A stretch of 64,000 bases of DNA from Microbispora sp. H13382 (GCF_014161445.1 NZ_JABBXA010000003.1:1-64000); one strand, 5' to 3'; positions 54,764 through 64,000 are shown, counted from the stretch's first letter. Notes: generated from the sequence alone by a model not told the origin. Made by a program: numbers and translations.

Positions 54764-56020
54764 CTATCCGGCGTTGCGCTCCATCACCTTGGCGGCCTCG
54801 CCCAAGGCCGTCTTCACGTCGGCCTTGCCGAGGATCGCCGACTGGAGCTGCTTGGCCACGTCGGACGCGCTCTCGTCCCAGCCGGGGCACCCGGGCGCCG
54901 CGGCGCCGGTCTTGATGATCTCCGCGAACACCGCCGAGTGCTCCGGCGCGAACGGCGAGTCGGCGACCTTGTCCGGGCGGGGCGGGATGTAGGCGATGTT
55001 GCGGGCCTTCGACTCCGCCGCCACCGCGTCGACTGCCTCGTCGGTGTAGAGGAACTTGACGAAGTCCGCCGCCTGCTGGATGTGCTTGCTGTACGACGTG
55101 ACGCCGACGGCCCGTCCGCCGATGAAGGTCGTGGGCCCCGCCGGGCCGGTCGGCAGCGGGGCGATCGCCCACTTGCCCTTCAGCTCGGGCTTGCTGGTGT
55201 CGATGGCGAGGGCGTTCCAGTTGCCGCCGTAGACCATCGCGGTGCCCGCGCCCAGCGCGTCCGGGGTCGTCACCGTGTCGGTCGGCGCGCCGTGCTCGCG
55301 GTGCAGGTCGATCCAGTACGACAGCGCCTGCTCAGCCTGGGAGGTGTTCAGCGACGGCTTGCAGTCAGGCGTGTAGAAGGTGCCGCCCGCCTGGTAGAGG
55401 AAGTTGAAGTAGCCGATCCAGTCGAGGTTGCCCCAGTCGATGCTGAACGGCGTCTTGACCCCGGATTTCTTGAGCTTTTCGATGTCGGCGGTCAGCTCGT
55501 CCCAGGTCTTGGGCGGCTCCTTGAGCCCGGCCTCCTCGAACAGGTCGGTCCGGTAGTAGAGCGCCTCGGTGGACATGTCGAGCGGGATGCCGTAGATGGT
55601 GCCGTCGGGGGAGACGGCCGACTTCCACTGGGCGGGCTGCGCCTGGGCCTGGAGCTGCTCGATGCCGTACTTGCGCAGGTCCACCATGCCGCCGCGCAGG
55701 CCGAACTGGATGGTCCAGGTCATGCCGCCGGAGATGATGTCGGGCCCGCTGCGGCTGGTCGAGGCCGCGAGCAGCTTCGCGTACGCGTCGTCCCAGCTCA
55801 GCGTCTGCACCTTGATCGTCATGTTGGGGTGCGTCTTGGCATACAGGTCGGCGGCCTTCTGGAAGGTCGCGGTCTCGTCGTCGCCGCCGGTGGACCACCA
55901 CGTGATCGTGGCGGGGGCGTTCGCGTCCGCCTGCCTGGTCTCCGACGTGCCGCTGGTCGCGCAGCCCGCGCCGAGGGCGGCGATCAGGGCGGCGCAGGTG
56001 GCCGCCGTCGTTCGTCGCAT
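54764..56020 (-). CDS. Sugar ABC transporter substrate-binding lipoprotein
   Basis: 418 residues. A lipoprotein signal ends with LGAGC (Cys20). The mature protein is a cluster-B solute-binding protein for oligosaccharides: ITWWSTGGDDETATFQKAAD near 38, WDELTADIEKLKKSG near 177 and GTAMVYGGNWNALA near 258. VGVTSYSKHIQQAADFVKFL near 312 is in the usual hinge/helix position. Six or more tryptophans suggest stacking against sugar rings. It captures the substrate for the two permeases downstream. It is divergent from an acetylxylan-esterase-like gene, hinting at xylan-derived sugars. Confidence 0.93.
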   Translation of the reverse strand: MRRTTAATCAALIAALGAGCATSGTSETRQADANAPATITWWSTGGDDETATFQKAADLYAKTHPNMTIKVQTLSWDDAYAKLLAASTSRSGPDIISGGMTWTIQFGLRGGMVDLRKYGIEQLQAQAQPAQWKSAVSPDGTIYGIPLDMSTEALYYRTDLFEEAGLKEPPKTWDELTADIEKLKKSGVKTPFSIDWGNLDWIGYFNFLYQAGGTFYTPDCKPSLNTSQAEQALSYWIDLHREHGAPTDTVTTPDALGAGTAMVYGGNWNALAIDTSKPELKGKWAIAPLPTGPAGPTTFIGGRAVGVTSYSKHIQQAADFVKFLYTDEAVDAVAAESKARNIAYIPPRPDKVADSPFAPEHSAVFAEIIKTGAAAPGCPGWDESASDVAKQLQSAILGKADVKTALGEAAKVMERNAG

Positions 56021-56351
56021 GGACGTCTCCGATCTCTACGGAAAGTGATCGACTGACATGTCGTGCCCCCCGAGAGGGCGGACCGCGAGGCAGTGCCGGT
56101 GCGGCCGCACCTCCCACGCTTCGAATTCGTGCAGAGTCCAGCACTAAACCGGATTAGTTTCAAGAGGGTGTTTCATCCCGTCAACCCGGGTGTAACGCTG
56201 TCCCGAGTGTCATTTCGCAGGTCGTCGGCGGGGATGGTCTGGAGCCGAACCCCGGCGGAAGACCCTTAACCGGGTCAGAAGTCTGAAACAAGGCGTTTGT
56301 GTAACCTTGCGGCATAACACGAGCCAGGCCCACCACCCACGGGAGTCCCCC
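56021..56351. promoter_or_regulatory. Divergent promoter region of sugar importer and esterase
   Basis: 330 bases with no gene. ACTAAACCGGATTAGT at 56143-56158 is a 14/16 palindrome with a CCGG centre, like LacI-family operators, about 120 bases before the binding-protein start. CCTTAACCGGGTCAGA at 56264-56279 is a weaker related site, about 70 bases before the esterase start. The pair could give common sugar-responsive control. No LacI gene is adjacent. Confidence 0.55.
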
Positions 56352-57317
56352 ATGTTCGTCGACATGCCTCTCGACCAGCTGCGCGCGTACCTGCCCGAGC
56401 GCCGGGAGCCCGCCGACTTCGACGCCTTCTGGGACCGCACGCTGGCCGAGGCCCGTGCGCACGATCTGAACCCCGTCTTCGAGCCGTACGAGGCGGACCT
56501 CGCGCTGATGGACGTGGCAGACGTGACGTTCGCCGGATTCGGCGGGCATCCGATCAAGGGGTGGTTCCTCGCTCCCGCGGGCGCGTCGGGCCCGCTGCCG
56601 TGCGTGGTGGAGTTCATCGGGTACGGCGGCGGCCGGGGCCGGCCGCACGACTGGCTGCTGTGGCCGGCCGCCGGATACGCGGCCTTCGTGATGGACACCC
56701 GCGGGCAGGGCGGCACCTGGCGCTCCGGAGACACCCCCGACCCGGTCGGCGGAAACGGCGCGCAGATCCCCGGCAAGCTCACCCAGGGCGTGTTCGACCG
56801 GGACGGCTACTACTACCGGCGGCTCTACACCGACGTCGTGCGCGCGGTCGAGGCGGCCAGGTCGCACCCCCTCGTGGACGCCGGGCGCGTCGTGGTGACC
56901 GGCGGCAGCCAGGGCGGCGGCATGGCGCTCGCCGCCGCCGCGCTCGTGCCGGACCTCGCCTTCGCGTTCGTCAACGTGCCGTTCATGTGCGACATCCGGC
57001 GCGCCGTCGAGATCACCGCCGAGGACCCGTACGCCGAGCTGGGCCGGTTCTGCGGGATCCACCGGACCCGGGTCGAGGAGATCTTCGCGACCCTCGACTA
57101 CTTCGACGGCCTGCACTTCGCGGCGAGGGCCGCCACGCCCGCCCGGTTCTCCGCCGCCCTACGCGACGGCGTCACCCCGCCCTCGACCGTGTTCGGGGCC
57201 TACAACCACTACGCCGGGCCGAAGGACATCACGGTCTGGCCGTTCAACGGCCACGAGGGCGGGGAGTCGCAGCAGGCGCTGGAGCAGCTCAGGCTGGCCA
57301 GGAAGATCCTCGGCTGA
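56352..57317 (+). CDS. Acetylxylan esterase / cephalosporin-C deacetylase family protein
   Basis: 321 residues, the normal length of the AXE1 (CE7) family. [20 protein letters not shown] near 91, DTRGQGGTW near 115, the nucleophile Ser186 in GGSQGGG and the catalytic His301 in NGHEGGE near the end are family features, with [20 protein letters not shown] at the start of the fold. CE7 esterases are cytoplasmic hexamers that remove acetyl groups from short xylo-oligosaccharides after uptake; no signal peptide is seen here. ATG 56352 has GGGAG upstream. It is divergent from the sugar importer, with which it likely shares inducer and substrate. Confidence 0.9.
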   Translation: MFVDMPLDQLRAYLPERREPADFDAFWDRTLAEARAHDLNPVFEPYEADLALMDVADVTFAGFGGHPIKGWFLAPAGASGPLPCVVEFIGYGGGRGRPHDWLLWPAAGYAAFVMDTRGQGGTWRSGDTPDPVGGNGAQIPGKLTQGVFDRDGYYYRRLYTDVVRAVEAARSHPLVDAGRVVVTGGSQGGGMALAAAALVPDLAFAFVNVPFMCDIRRAVEITAEDPYAELGRFCGIHRTRVEEIFATLDYFDGLHFAARAATPARFSAALRDGVTPPSTVFGAYNHYAGPKDITVWPFNGHEGGESQQALEQLRLARKILG

Positions 57318-57417
57318 GACGGATCTCGCAGGGTGGACGCGGGGCGCGGCGGTCCGCCCCCGCGACTACCCTGGGGCCGATAACCTGAACGCGCAGGCCC
57401 ACGATCCGAGAGAGACC

Positions 57418-57681
57418 ATGAAGACCTTCGAAGAGCTGTACGCCGAGCTGGCAGAGAAGGCGCGCACCCGGCCCGAGGGGTCGGGCACCGTGGCCGCCCT
57501 GGACGCCGGCGTCCATGCCATCGGCAAGAAGGTCGTGGAGGAGGCCGCGGAGAGCTGGATGGCGGCCGAGCACGAGTCGGCGGACCGGGCGGCCGAGGAG
57601 ATCTCGCAGCTGCTCTATCACGTCCAGGTGCTCATGCTGGCCCGCGGGATCGGGCTGGACGAGGTCTACAAGCATCTGTAG
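57418..57681 (+). CDS. hisE: Phosphoribosyl-ATP pyrophosphatase
   Basis: 87 residues, second step of histidine biosynthesis (PR-ATP to PR-AMP). It is a MazG-like helical fold: [20 protein letters not shown] near 3, [18 protein letters not shown] near 40 with the Mg-binding glutamates, and [20 protein letters not shown] near 59. ATG 57418 after AGAGAG. A perfect palindrome covers its stop codon, and hisG follows 59 bases later, the usual actinobacterial hisE-hisG pair. Confidence 0.97.
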   Translation: MKTFEELYAELAEKARTRPEGSGTVAALDAGVHAIGKKVVEEAAESWMAAEHESADRAAEEISQLLYHVQVLMLARGIGLDEVYKHL

Positions 57682-57701
57682 CCGCCGCGGCGGCTACAGA
57701 T
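57674..57701. promoter_or_regulatory. 28-bp perfect palindrome across the hisE stop codon
   Basis: The 14 bases 57674-57687 are the exact reverse complement of 57688-57701, and the hisE TAG lies at 57679-57681. As RNA it would fold into a long GC-rich hairpin between hisE and hisG. It could act as a partial terminator, an RNA stability element or a protein-binding site. Confidence 0.85.
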
Positions 57702-57740
57702 CGTCCATCGACCTCGTTCTGCTGAAAGGATCTCCCACCC

Positions 57741-58586
57741 ATGCTGCGCATCGCCGTACCGAACAAGGGCGCGCTCTCCGAGGCCGCCCAGACCATGCTG
57801 AAGGAGGCGGGCTACCGCCAGCGCAGGGACAGCAAGGAGCTCGTGGTCGTCGACTCCGACAACTCCTGCGAACTGTTCTTCCTCCGCCCGCGCGACATCG
57901 CCGTCTACGTCGGCGAGGGCACCCTGGACGCCGGGATCACCGGGCGTGACATGCTCTTCGACTCCGGTGCCCCGGCCGAGGAGGTCATGCCGCTCGGGTT
58001 CGGCCGGTCGACGTTCCGCTTCGCCTCCACGCCGGGCGCCTACTCCGGCGTCGCCGGCCTGTCCGGCCTGCGCATCGCCACCTCGTACGCCGGGCTGCTC
58101 GGCAAGCACCTCGCGGACCAGGGCGTGGACGCCCGGGTCATCAAGCTCGACGGCGCGGTCGAGACGGCGATAAGGCTCGGCGTCGCCGACGCGATCGCGG
58201 ACGTGGTGGAGACCGGCACGACGCTGCGCAACGTCGGCCTGGAGGTGTTCGGGGAGCCGATCGCGCACTCCGAGGCCATTTTGATCAAGCGGGCCGGCGC
58301 CCCGGAGGCCAACGGGTTCCAGCAGCTCATCCGCAGGCTGCAGGGCGTGCTCGTGGCCCGCGACTTCGTCATGATCGACTATGACATCCGGGCCGAGCGC
58401 ATCGACGAGGCCATCGCCATCACCCCGGGCATGGAGGGGCCGACCGTCTCCCCGCTGCATCGTGAGGGCTGGGTGGCCGTGCGGGCGATGGTCCCCCGCA
58501 AGGGTCACCAGCAGGTGATGGACCAGCTCTGGGAGATCGGTGCCAAGGCCATCCTCGTCACCGCCATCTTCGCCTGCCGCCTCTAG
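57741..58586 (+). CDS. hisG: ATP phosphoribosyltransferase (long form)
   Basis: 281 residues, first and feedback-controlled enzyme of histidine synthesis. The N-terminal two-lobed catalytic part has RIAVPNKGALSEAAQTML at the start, ECELFFLRPRD-like NSCELFFLRPRDIAVYVGEG near 37 and the PRPP loop DAIADVVETGTTLRNVGL near 152. The C-terminal 75 residues (HREGWVAVRAMVPRKGHQQV region) form the ACT-like histidine-binding domain of the long HisG. It therefore does not need HisZ. AAAGGA lies nine bases before ATG 57741. Confidence 0.97.
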   Translation: MLRIAVPNKGALSEAAQTMLKEAGYRQRRDSKELVVVDSDNSCELFFLRPRDIAVYVGEGTLDAGITGRDMLFDSGAPAEEVMPLGFGRSTFRFASTPGAYSGVAGLSGLRIATSYAGLLGKHLADQGVDARVIKLDGAVETAIRLGVADAIADVVETGTTLRNVGLEVFGEPIAHSEAILIKRAGAPEANGFQQLIRRLQGVLVARDFVMIDYDIRAERIDEAIAITPGMEGPTVSPLHREGWVAVRAMVPRKGHQQVMDQLWEIGAKAILVTAIFACRL

Positions 58587-58653
58587 ACCGCCTCTGGACC
58601 GGACTTCGCCGACCCGCTGTCGCGGCGGGCGGGGCTTGTGTCAAGATCGCGTC

Positions 58654-59217
58654 ATGACTCGATTACACCGTTTGTTGGTGCCGTTGATCTGCGCGCTCAC
58701 CCTCGCGGCGGCCGCGCCCGCCGTCGCGGCGGGACACGCGGCGAGCGCGGTGGCGGCCGATGTCCCCGCGACACAGCTCGACGCGATCCGCAGGCTCGAC
58801 TTCATGGTCGGGCGTTGGGCCGGCTCGGGGTGGGTCGACACCGCCTCCGGCCGGCAGCAGTTCCTCCAGACCGAGAAGGTCGCCTACAAGGCGGGCGGCC
58901 AGGTGATCACGGTGGAGGGTCAGGGCCGGGACAAGGCCGACCCGCGCAGGATCGTGGACACCGCGCTCGCGATCGTCAGCTACGACGACCAGACCGGGCA
59001 GTACCGCTGGGAGGCGTTCTCGCAGGGGCACGTCACCGCCACCGTCCCCCTGGTCGGCGACCGCTTCTTCCAGTGGAGCCTCCAGACCGCGGGCCCGACC
59101 GTCCGGTACACCCTGCGCTTCACCGGCAGGGACTGGCACGAGATCGGCGAATACACCCTCGACGGCGGCGCCACCTGGCGGCAGAACTTCCAGATGGACC
59201 TGCGCCGCGTGTCCTGA
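58654..59217 (+). CDS. Secreted protein of unknown function (DUF1579-like)
   Basis: 187 residues. Signal peptide: RLHRLLVPLICALTLAAAAP with likely cleavage after AVAAG or AVAA. The mature part resembles small beta-barrel proteins of the DUF1579 type: LDFMVGRWAGSGWVDTASGR near 49, QFLQTEKVAYKAGGQVITVE, AIVSYDDQTGQYRWEAFSQG and WHEIGEYTLDGGATWRQNFQ. No cysteines in the mature form, no catalytic motif seen. Start ATG 58654. Probably monocistronic, ended by a strong hairpin. Confidence 0.7.
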   Translation: MTRLHRLLVPLICALTLAAAAPAVAAGHAASAVAADVPATQLDAIRRLDFMVGRWAGSGWVDTASGRQQFLQTEKVAYKAGGQVITVEGQGRDKADPRRIVDTALAIVSYDDQTGQYRWEAFSQGHVTATVPLVGDRFFQWSLQTAGPTVRYTLRFTGRDWHEIGEYTLDGGATWRQNFQMDLRRVS

Positions 59218-59224
59218 CGACTGC

Positions 59225-59261
59225 GCGTCCTCCTTCCTTCCGGCGGAAGGAGGGAGGACGC
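59225..59261. terminator. Bidirectional terminator hairpin
   Basis: GCGTCCTCC at 59225-59233 pairs with GGAGGACGC at 59253-59261, and the inner bases (CCTTCC, GGAAGG) extend the stem. It lies between the convergent secreted-protein and phosphatase genes. Confidence 0.8.
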
Positions 59262-59270
59262 TGACAGATG

Positions 59271-60389
59271 TCAGGGTTCCGGCGTCGCCAGGCGCTCGAC
59301 CGCGATCATGGCGGTGTCGTCGTGCAGGTGGCCGTTCACGTGCTCGAACAGGCGCTCGCGGAGCCGTTCGACGAGGGTGCCGGCGTCCTCGCCGGCCCGT
59401 TCGCCCAGGTGTGCGGGGAGGTCGAAGAACGTGCCGGTGCGGTCGCGGGCCTCGATGACGCCGTCGGTGTAGAGCAGGAGGATGTCGCCGGGTTCGAAGG
59501 GGAACGTCGCCGGCCGAGGTTCGGACTCCGTCAGCAGTTCGAGTCCCAACGGGGGGGCGACCTGGTCCGGCTGCAGGGTCAGCACCCGGTTCCCGCGGAG
59601 GAGGAGCGGCGGCGGGTGACCACAGGCGATCACGTGCACCTTCGGTTCGGCGTCGGGGATCTCGGCGACGGCCGCGGTGACGAAGCATTCCTGGGCGTCC
59701 GTGTCGGTTTCGGCGTGCTCGGTGAGGTTCTGGCAGAGGCTGGTCTCCATGCGCGTCATCAGCTCGGGGAGGGTCGTGGGGCCGTGTGACGCCTCGCGGA
59801 AGGCGCAGAGCGACGCCGCGGCGTCACTGATCGCGGGCAGCCCCTTCCCGCGTACGTCACCGATCAGCAGACGGGTGACGCCGTCGGTCCGGGCGGCCGC
59901 GTACAGATCGCCCCCGATCCTCGCCTCCGCGGCCGCGGCCAGGTATATCGACGCGATGCGCAAGGGGCCGACCCGCCGGGGCAGTGGCCGCAGCAGGACG
60001 CGTTGGGCGATCTCGGAGACCGACCGCACCTGGTGGAGCACAGCCAGGTGCCGCTCGTGGACCACGCGGAAGACGACCACGACGGCCGATACGGCGAACA
60101 GGGCGAGCATCTCGACGTTGTGCTCGGAGCTTCGCAGGACGCCCTGTCCGAGACCGCTCACCACGTCGGCCGCCAACGCCAGCGCCCCGATCGCCGCCGT
60201 GCACCTCGGACCGGCGAACGACGCGGTGAGCGCGGGAGCGACGACGAGCAGCGGCCCCAGGTGAACGCTCCGCGGCAGCGCGAGGTCGACAGCCGCGATG
60301 ATCACGATGAGCCCGATTGGGATCACCAGCAGTATGTGACTCACCTCGAGATTCCGGCTGAGATCCCGAAAGGTCGCCAGAAGGCGCAC
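59271..60389 (-). CDS. Membrane-bound SpoIIE-type protein phosphatase
   Basis: 372 residues. Residues 15-110 hold three to four membrane segments (ILLVIPIGLIVIIAAVDLAL, LLVVAPALTASFAG, MLALFAVSAVVVVFRVV). Residues 135-372 are a PP2C/SpoIIE serine phosphatase with metal-binding AEARIGGDLYAAART near 153, LLIGDVRGKGLPAISDAA near 174, IACGHPPPLLLRG near 258 and DILLLYTDGVIEARDR near 306. Such proteins in actinobacteria commonly dephosphorylate anti-sigma-factor antagonists. No PAS/GAF sensor domain; the membrane part would be the sensor. No partner genes are adjacent. Confidence 0.9.
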   Translation of the reverse strand: MRLLATFRDLSRNLEVSHILLVIPIGLIVIIAAVDLALPRSVHLGPLLVVAPALTASFAGPRCTAAIGALALAADVVSGLGQGVLRSSEHNVEMLALFAVSAVVVVFRVVHERHLAVLHQVRSVSEIAQRVLLRPLPRRVGPLRIASIYLAAAAEARIGGDLYAAARTDGVTRLLIGDVRGKGLPAISDAAASLCAFREASHGPTTLPELMTRMETSLCQNLTEHAETDTDAQECFVTAAVAEIPDAEPKVHVIACGHPPPLLLRGNRVLTLQPDQVAPPLGLELLTESEPRPATFPFEPGDILLLYTDGVIEARDRTGTFFDLPAHLGERAGEDAGTLVERLRERLFEHVNGHLHDDTAMIAVERLATPEP

Positions 60390-60500
60390 GTCTCCTGGTT
60401 ATCACGCTGCGGACATCGTCCGGAAGCCAGGGGCGGGCGCTCCGGGGCGGATAAGGGGAAGCCGGTCGCGTCGGCGGGCAGAGGGGCCGGCGGCCCGGCG

Positions 60501-60516
60501 GATGACAAAAGTCATC
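60501..60516. promoter_or_regulatory. Putative operator of the ABC/two-component module
   Basis: GATGACaaaaGTCATC at 60501-60516 is a perfect 6-4-6 inverted repeat, 60 bases before the ABC ATPase start. It resembles half-sites used by DesR/NarL-type regulators and is a good candidate target of the response regulator encoded at 63454 onward. Confidence 0.6.
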
Positions 60517-60575
60517 GCGAAGGCCGGAGGCAGGGCACTGACGGCATACGGGTCCCGATTCCTACCGTGAAGCCC

Positions 60576-61460
60576 ATGAACGCCATCGCCTTCACCGAGG
60601 TCACCAAGAGATACGGTGACGTTGTCGCGGTCGACGGGATCGACCTGGAGGTCCCGGCCGGCGCCACAGTGGCGCTGCTGGGGCCCAACGGGGCCGGCAA
60701 GTCCACCTCGATCACCATGCTTCTCGGCCTGCTGCGGCCCACGTCCGGTGAGATCCGGGTCTTCGGCGAACCGCCGCGGACCGCCGTCGCCAACGGGGAG
60801 ATCGGCGCGATGCTCCAGGAGGGCGCGCTGATCCCCGAGCTGAGCGTCGCGGAGACCGTGGACTTCGTCCGGCGGCTCCACCCCCGCCCGCTGCCGCTTG
60901 AGGAGATCCTCCGGCTCGCCGACCTGACCGAGATCGCCCGGCGGCGGGCCTACCGGCTGTCCGGCGGGCAGACCCAGCGGGTCCGGTTCGCACTGGCCAT
61001 CGCGGGCGGACCGAAGCTCCTGCTGCTCGACGAGCCCACCGCGGCCATGGACGTCGAGTCCCGCCGCAGGTTCTGGGACAACATGCGGGCGTACGCCGCG
61101 AAGGGACGGACGATCCTGTTCGCCACCCACTATCTGGAGGAGGCCGACGAGAACGCCGACCGGGTCGTCGTGATCGCCCGCGGCCGGATCGTGGCCGACG
61201 GCAGCGCCGCCGGGATCAAGGCCGGGGTCGCCGGCCAGGCGGTGAGCTTCCTGCTGGGCGAGCAGCCGGTCACCGGGCTCGACGCCCTCCCCGGGGCGAC
61301 CGGTGTGGAGCTTCAGGGCGCCCGGGTCACGCTGCGCACGACCGACCTCGACGCCACCGTCGCCGCGCTGTACCGCAAGACCACCCTCGACATCCGCGAT
61401 CTCCAGGTCCACGGGGCCGACCTGGAGGACGCCTTCCTCGCCCTGACCAAGGAGGCCTGA
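60576..61460 (+). CDS. ABC exporter ATP-binding protein
   Basis: 294 residues. Walker A GPNGAGKST near 37, signature LSGGQTQRVRFALA near 128, Walker B LLLLDEPTAAMD near 150 and switch ATHYLEEAD near 186. A C-terminal extension follows, as in bacitracin/daunorubicin-type exporters. ATG 60576 marks the start of the homologous region. It is followed two bases later by the permease and then by a histidine kinase and response regulator. This is the usual module in which the kinase controls expression of the exporter. Confidence 0.93.
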   Translation: MNAIAFTEVTKRYGDVVAVDGIDLEVPAGATVALLGPNGAGKSTSITMLLGLLRPTSGEIRVFGEPPRTAVANGEIGAMLQEGALIPELSVAETVDFVRRLHPRPLPLEEILRLADLTEIARRRAYRLSGGQTQRVRFALAIAGGPKLLLLDEPTAAMDVESRRRFWDNMRAYAAKGRTILFATHYLEEADENADRVVVIARGRIVADGSAAGIKAGVAGQAVSFLLGEQPVTGLDALPGATGVELQGARVTLRTTDLDATVAALYRKTTLDIRDLQVHGADLEDAFLALTKEA

Positions 61461-61462
61461 CG

Positions 61463-62200
61463 ATGCGGCACTACATCAAGGTCGAACTGCTGCGGATGCT
61501 GCGCAACAAGCGCTACGTCGTCTTCGTGGTCGCCTTTCCCGTCGGGTTCTACCTCCTCTACGCGAACCTCTGGGGGACGGAGTCCGACCAGGCGACCGGG
61601 CTGCGGGGCAGTGTCATGCTGATGGTCTCGATGGCGGCGTACGGCGCGCTGGCCGCCGCCATGATGTCGACGGCCGTGCCCTGGTCGCAGGAGCGGCACA
61701 GCGGCTGGCTGCGGCAGCTCCAGATCACCCCGCTGCCCGGCCGGGCGATCATCCTGACGAAGCTGGTCTCCTCGCTGCTGCTGGTCCTGCCGTCGCTGGT
61801 GCTGGTCGGCCTGGCCGCGGTGCTGACCCAGCACGTGTCGCTGCCGCCGGCGCGGTGGGCGGCGCTGATCCTGGCGATGTGGGCCGGCACGATCCCCTTC
61901 GCGGCGCTCGGCCTGGTGATCGGATCCCTGCTGCCGCCCGACACCGCGCAGCCCGTCGCGATGGTCGGCATGTTCGGGCTGGCCATGCTCGGCGGGCTCT
62001 GGCTCCCCGAGAGCATCATGCCCGCGGCCATGAAGAGCGTCGCCCACGTGACTCCGTCGTACGACTACGCGAGCATCGGGTGGCGGATCGCGGGGGGCGA
62101 CGCCCCGCACCCGGCCCACGCGGCCGGCATCCTCGCCTGGGGGGTGGTGCTGGTGGCGCTGGCTCTCGTCGCCTACCGGCGCGCGACGACACGTGCATGA
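61463..62200 (+). CDS. ABC-2 type exporter permease
   Basis: 245 residues with six membrane segments. IKVELLRMLRNKRYVVFVVA at the N-terminus is typical of the ABC-2 family, SQERHSGWLRQLQITPLPGR near 72 is the coupling loop, and VGMFGLAMLGGLWLPES near 169 is in the late helix pair. It pairs with the preceding ATPase (two-base gap). The 3' end lies in a tandem 29-bp repeat, so the last residues (RATTRA) are encoded by the first repeat unit. Confidence 0.9.
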   Translation: MRHYIKVELLRMLRNKRYVVFVVAFPVGFYLLYANLWGTESDQATGLRGSVMLMVSMAAYGALAAAMMSTAVPWSQERHSGWLRQLQITPLPGRAIILTKLVSSLLLVLPSLVLVGLAAVLTQHVSLPPARWAALILAMWAGTIPFAALGLVIGSLLPPDTAQPVAMVGMFGLAMLGGLWLPESIMPAAMKSVAHVTPSYDYASIGWRIAGGDAPHPAHAAGILAWGVVLVALALVAYRRATTRA

Positions 62201-62267
62201 CCGCACAGAACGCGACGACACGTGCATGATCGGACAGGGCGCCGCGACGCGCGCCTGATCCATCACG
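62182..62267 (+). repeat. Tandem 29-bp repeat at the permease 3' end
   Basis: Unit 1 at 62182-62210 and unit 2 at 62211-62239 both begin CGCGACGACACGTGCATGA. A third, diverged unit starts about 62240 (gccgcgacgcgcgcctgat). The permease stop lies in unit 1, so the copies are spacer between it and the kinase gene. Confidence 0.7.
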
Positions 62268-62287
62268 CCCGGGAAGGGACGAGCGGG

Positions 62288-63453
<1,166 letters not shown>

Positions 63454-63457
<4 letters not shown>

Positions 63458-64000
63458 TCAGGGTCGTGCTGGCGGAGGACCAGAGCATGGTGCGGGGAGC
63501 GCTCGCCTCCCTGCTCGGCCTGGAGCCCGACATCGAGGTGGTCGGAGAGGCGGCGAACGGGGACGAGGTGATCACCGTCGCCGAGGCGACCCGGCCGGAC
63601 ATCGCGCTGCTGGACATCGAGATGCCCGGCAGGGACGGGATCGCCGCCGCCGAGGAGTTGCGCCGCCGGGTCCCCGGATGCCGGGTGGTGATCCTCACGA
63701 CCTTCGGCAGGCCCGGCTATCTGCGCCGCGCGATGGAGGCGGGGGCGGTGGCCTTCCTGGTGAAGGACAGCCCCGCGAGCGAACTGGCCGCCGCGATCAG
63801 GCGGGTGCTGCGGGGCGAGCGCGTGATCGACCCCGGCCTGGCCGCCGCCGCGCTCAGCGCCGGGCCGAACCCGCTGTCGCCGCGTGAGCGCGACGTGCTG
63901 TCCGCCGCGGCGGACGGCTCGACGATCGGCGACGTCGCGGCACGGCTGCACCTGTCGGAGGGCACGGTGCGCAACTACCTGTCCGCGGCCATCCACAAGA
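63454..64000 (+). CDS. NarL/LuxR-type response regulator, cut by the window end
   Basis: The first 182 residues are present; about 20 more are expected. Receiver domain: acidic pocket AEDQ (8-9), phosphorylated Asp54 in ALLDIEMPGRDG, the conserved Lys in FLVKDSP near 104. The DNA-binding domain begins LSPRERDVLSAAADGSTIGD and runs through the recognition helix HLSEGTVRNYLSAAIHK to the window edge. GTG 63454 overlaps the kinase stop (GTGA). It probably binds the inverted repeat at 60501-60516 and controls the ABC exporter genes. Confidence 0.95.

Overview
This is a high-GC actinobacterial chromosome segment, most likely from the order Streptosporangiales (a Streptosporangium/Microbispora/Nonomuraea-like organism). 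The signs are codon positions saturated with G/C, many GTG and TTG starts, the actinobacteria-specific genes rbpA, whiA and opcA, and a consensus CelR/CebR-type operator of the kind known from Thermobifida. No lineage-specific marker gene is present, so the family-level call is an inference. The block order (uvrC-rapZ-yvcK-whiA-gap-pgk-tpiA-secG, then the pentose-phosphate operon, ctaB, ctaA, and the suf operon) is the order I remember as conserved in Streptomyces. Most of the window is therefore vertically inherited core genome with small accessory insertions.

Layout: 1-200 holds the 5' end of an IS5-like transposase leaving the window. 641-10026 carries DNA repair and development/central carbon genes (uvrC, rapZ, yvcK, whiA, gap, pgk, tpiA, secG, rbpA). 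10072-17500 is an accessory patch: two truncated genes facing away from a deletion point (LysR and metallo-beta-lactamase-fold), an amidohydrolase, an FAD oxidoreductase, an ACT-GNAT fusion, a twice-frameshifted pseudogene, a coiled-coil protein, and a dispersed repeat present twice in inverted orientation. 17556-25895 (minus) is the oxidative and non-oxidative pentose-phosphate set pgl-opcA-zwf-pgi-tal-tkt.

26147-42026 mixes heme A biosynthesis (ctaB, ctaA), a lipid-anchored dimethylformamidase-like protein, a PrsW-type membrane protease, a fused acyl-CoA carboxyltransferase with a coupled 35-residue ORF, an HxlR-SCP2 regulator with a divergent hydrolase, a CaiB-type CoA transferase, a secreted AA10 lytic polysaccharide monooxygenase with a CBM2, and several transport and regulatory genes. 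42197-48864 is a complete SUF iron-sulfur assembly operon (sufR-sufB-sufD-Rieske-sufC-sufS-sufU-sufT-like) behind an iron-box palindrome. It is followed by a DEAD-box helicase.

50862-57317 is accessory: an epimerase-hydrolase fusion under a TetR-type palindrome, then a carbohydrate ABC importer (binding protein and two permeases, no ATPase) divergent from an acetylxylan-esterase-like gene, with similar operator-like sites in the shared promoter region. 57418-58586 is hisE-hisG, separated by a long perfect palindrome. The window ends with a secreted protein, a SpoIIE-type phosphatase and an ABC exporter plus DesK/NarL-type two-component system, the last gene being cut by the window edge.

I found no tRNA, rRNA, CRISPR array, prophage or biosynthetic megacluster. 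The less ordinary items are the deletion scar at 10.3 kb, the inverted dispersed repeat, the coupled microproteins, the epimerase-hydrolase fusion, the orphan CelR box and the hisE/hisG palindrome.
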